Positions 62,692-64,000 of a stretch of DNA of 64,000 nucleotides are shown one piece after another (the stretch's first letter is position 1; the number at the start of each line of letters is the position of its first letter). The position numbers and the translations under genes are program-made. Source of the stretch: an uncultured Alphaproteobacteria bacterium (GTDB lineage: Bacteria > Pseudomonadota > Alphaproteobacteria > Rhizobiales > Aestuariivirgaceae); the NCBI GenBank assembly GCA_937870685.1, contig CALMZX010000076.1:1-64000 (forward strand). The letters are read 5' to 3'. The notes under the pieces are model-generated. The model was not told the origin of the DNA, searched no databases, and worked only from the letters and a program-made list of their open reading frames with translations.

Positions 62692-63717
62692 CTATTCCCG
62701 GCCGCGGCCGCCGCTCTGGCGGATGAGGAGGCGCTGGATTTCGCTCTGCTGAACCTGTTGCGTCTGGATCCAGTTGCGCACCATTTTCTGTTCGTCGCGC
62801 ATCTGGGCCACGAGGCTGGCCACGGCATCGGCCAATTGCTCGATGGTTTCGGTGCTGCCGTTGCCACCCGGGGCGGGCAACACCGCACCGCCGTCGCCCA
62901 CCTGCTGGGCGAGGCGGTCGATGGAGCGTTGCAGGCCCTGAAGGTCAATGCGCATGAAGGCGGGCATGCCGCCGGCGCCCGCGCCAGAGTCCGTTGTTCC
63001 GGCCTGCAGGTCGGTGATGGTGGAAAGCCAGTCTTCGAGGTCGTGATAGAAGCGGTTCTGGGCCTGCGAGGCCTTGAGGTCCATGAAGCCGAGGATGAGT
63101 GAACCGGCGAGGCCGAAGAGCGAGGACGAGAACGAAAGTCCCATGCCGGCGAGTGGCCGTTGCAGGCCGTTCTTCAGCTCTTCGAAGACCGAACTGGACT
63201 GGGCCGTCGAGACGTCCAGCCCGCGAATGGCGTCACCCACCGAGGTCACGGTTTCGAGCAGGCCCCAGAAGGTGCCGAGCAGGCCGAGGAAGATGAGCAG
63301 GCCCACCAGATAGCGGATGAGGTCGCGGGCTTCATCAAGGCGCGAGGCCAGCGAATCGAGCAGCGAGCGCATGGTGGAGGGCGTCAGGATGGTGCGGCGG
63401 TCGGCGTCGCCCAGCATGGTGGCCATGGGGCCCAGCAGCACGGGCAAGGGCTGGTCCGAGGTTTCACCGAGGCGGAAATTGTTGACCCAGTTCACCTCCG
63501 GCATGAGCCGCCAGACCATGCGGTAGGCATAGAGCATGCCGAGAACCAGCGTGGCGATGATCAGGCCGTTGAGGAAGGGATTAGCCATGAACGAGGCCTT
63601 GATCCCGGAGTAGAGCACCGCGCCCAGCACCGCCACCACCAAGGTGAACACCGCCATGTGCACCAGGTGCACCATGGGCTGTTCCAGTTGCGGAGAATCC
63701 TGCGCCATACCATCCAC
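62692..63717 (-). CDS. MotA/TolQ/ExbB-like proton channel protein
   Basis: A 341-residue inner-membrane protein with four helices (about 17-38, 47-66, 137-158 and 190-212). The conserved channel stretch LVGLLIFLGLLGTFWGLLETV and GMGLSFSSSLFGLAGSLILGF places it in the MotA/ExbB superfamily. The C-terminal 120 residues are cytoplasmic and predicted helical. It pairs with the OmpA/MotB-like protein. No flagellar genes are nearby, so this is not the flagellar stator. Confidence 0.85.
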   Translation of the reverse strand: MDGMAQDSPQLEQPMVHLVHMAVFTLVVAVLGAVLYSGIKASFMANPFLNGLIIATLVLGMLYAYRMVWRLMPEVNWVNNFRLGETSDQPLPVLLGPMATMLGDADRRTILTPSTMRSLLDSLASRLDEARDLIRYLVGLLIFLGLLGTFWGLLETVTSVGDAIRGLDVSTAQSSSVFEELKNGLQRPLAGMGLSFSSSLFGLAGSLILGFMDLKASQAQNRFYHDLEDWLSTITDLQAGTTDSGAGAGGMPAFMRIDLQGLQRSIDRLAQQVGDGGAVLPAPGGNGSTETIEQLADAVASLVAQMRDEQKMVRNWIQTQQVQQSEIQRLLIRQSGGRGRE

Positions 63718-63791
63718 CCTTTGTCCCGCCCGGCTTGTCGCGCCGTGTTAGGCAGCAAGTTAGACGAGAAAGCGGCGATGGGGAAAGGGTT

Positions 63792-64000
63792 TCAGTCCTC
63801 CGCCCACATGCGTGTGAGATTGTTGCGCACCTTGAACACCCGGTCGGAAACGGCACGGGCCACGCCCGCGCCCTGCAGGCCCGCGATGGCCTGATCCAGA
63901 TCGAAGAGGGTTTCGCGCTGTTCAGGGCTGCGGATAAAGCTCCTGACCCAGCCCACGACCGCCAGACGTTCGCCGCGCGTCACTTCATTGACCCGGTGCA
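63792..64000 (-). CDS. C-terminus of a PiuC-type Fe(II)/2-oxoglutarate dioxygenase (cut by window edge)
   Basis: The visible 69 residues read HRVNEVTRGERLAVVGWV, then RSFIRSPEQRETLFDLDQAI to the stop. This is the conserved end of PKHD-type hydroxylases (PiuC/YbiX); the His-x-Val-x2-Val-x-Arg-Gly segment carries the third iron ligand and the 2-oxoglutarate Arg. These enzymes are linked to iron uptake. The start lies beyond 64000. Confidence 0.82.
   Translation of the reverse strand, partial: HRVNEVTRGERLAVVGWVRSFIRSPEQRETLFDLDQAIAGLQGAGVARAVSDRVFKVRNNLTRMWAED

Noticed and set aside
61657-63717. MotA-like plus OmpA-like pair as a Zorya anti-phage system
   Set aside because: ZorA/ZorB resemble this pair, but no ZorC, ZorD or ZorE genes are adjacent. 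The neighbours are ribosomal and transport genes, and the pair fits a conserved alphaproteobacterial envelope motor better.

Overview
The window is a chromosomal segment of a high-GC alphaproteobacterium, almost certainly in Hyphomicrobiales (Rhizobiales) or close to it. This rests on a set of lineage-typical families: a MucR/Ros regulator, the DUF1013 cell-cycle regulator TrcR, DUF6456, DUF1192, DUF1465, DUF1491, DUF2336 and DUF5330 proteins, a cysteine-free L31, and a small RNA that looks like the MmgR/alpha-r8 (suhB) family. I saw no rRNA, tRNA, transposase, integrase or CRISPR array. Genes are closely packed, and several neighbours overlap by 4 bp (ATGA or GTGA).

Region by region. 1-10.4 kb: envelope and regulatory genes, namely a class A penicillin-binding protein with a DUF1214/DUF1254 pair, DUF1491 with a peptidoglycan-binding protein, DUF5330, SufE, DUF6456, a PAS protein, MucR and DUF2336. 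10.6-16.2 kb: repair and catabolism (MsrB, oligopeptidase B, an isochorismatase-like hydrolase, a secreted lipase, glutaryl-CoA dehydrogenase). 16.2-19.6 kb: an anion exporter, a TetR regulator facing an ABA4-like gene and a second membrane-protein gene across a clear operator, and Fe/Mn superoxide dismutase. 19.7-24 kb: an M19 dipeptidase, a lower-GC hypothetical tail-anchored protein and a fatty-acid desaturase, with palindromic repeats around them. 24-29 kb: an alcohol dehydrogenase, a RimK three-gene modification cluster, and a DUF2892 plus periplasmic rhodanese pair.

29-42 kb is an accessory catabolic block. It has a SorC-type regulator, a PotD-like binding protein, a second ABC importer (Tat-exported binding protein and two permeases, no ATPase in the window), a cNMP-binding protein, a XylX-like FAH enzyme with a ThDP enzyme, an aldo/keto reductase, two ureide-degradation enzymes and an enolase-superfamily dehydratase. 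Together they suggest uptake and breakdown of sugar acids or polyols and of purine-derived ureides. 42-47 kb: ispH-rnhA, a RES/Xre toxin-antitoxin pair with a perfect 20-bp palindrome, a fatty acyl-CoA ligase and a PAP2 phosphatase. 47-55 kb: propionyl-CoA ligase, two MFS transporters, a DeoR-type regulator and three SDR enzymes.

55-64 kb returns to core genes: trcR, quinone oxidoreductase, DUF1192, the candidate small RNA, DUF1465, a TPR protein, rpmE, an ABC exporter, a MotA/ExbB-like plus OmpA/MotB-like membrane motor pair, and the 3' end of a PiuC-type dioxygenase gene at the right edge. The most interesting non-coding signals are five GANTC (CcrM) sites in 61 bp upstream of the PAS gene, the toxin-antitoxin palindrome, the TetR operator pair and the candidate small RNA.
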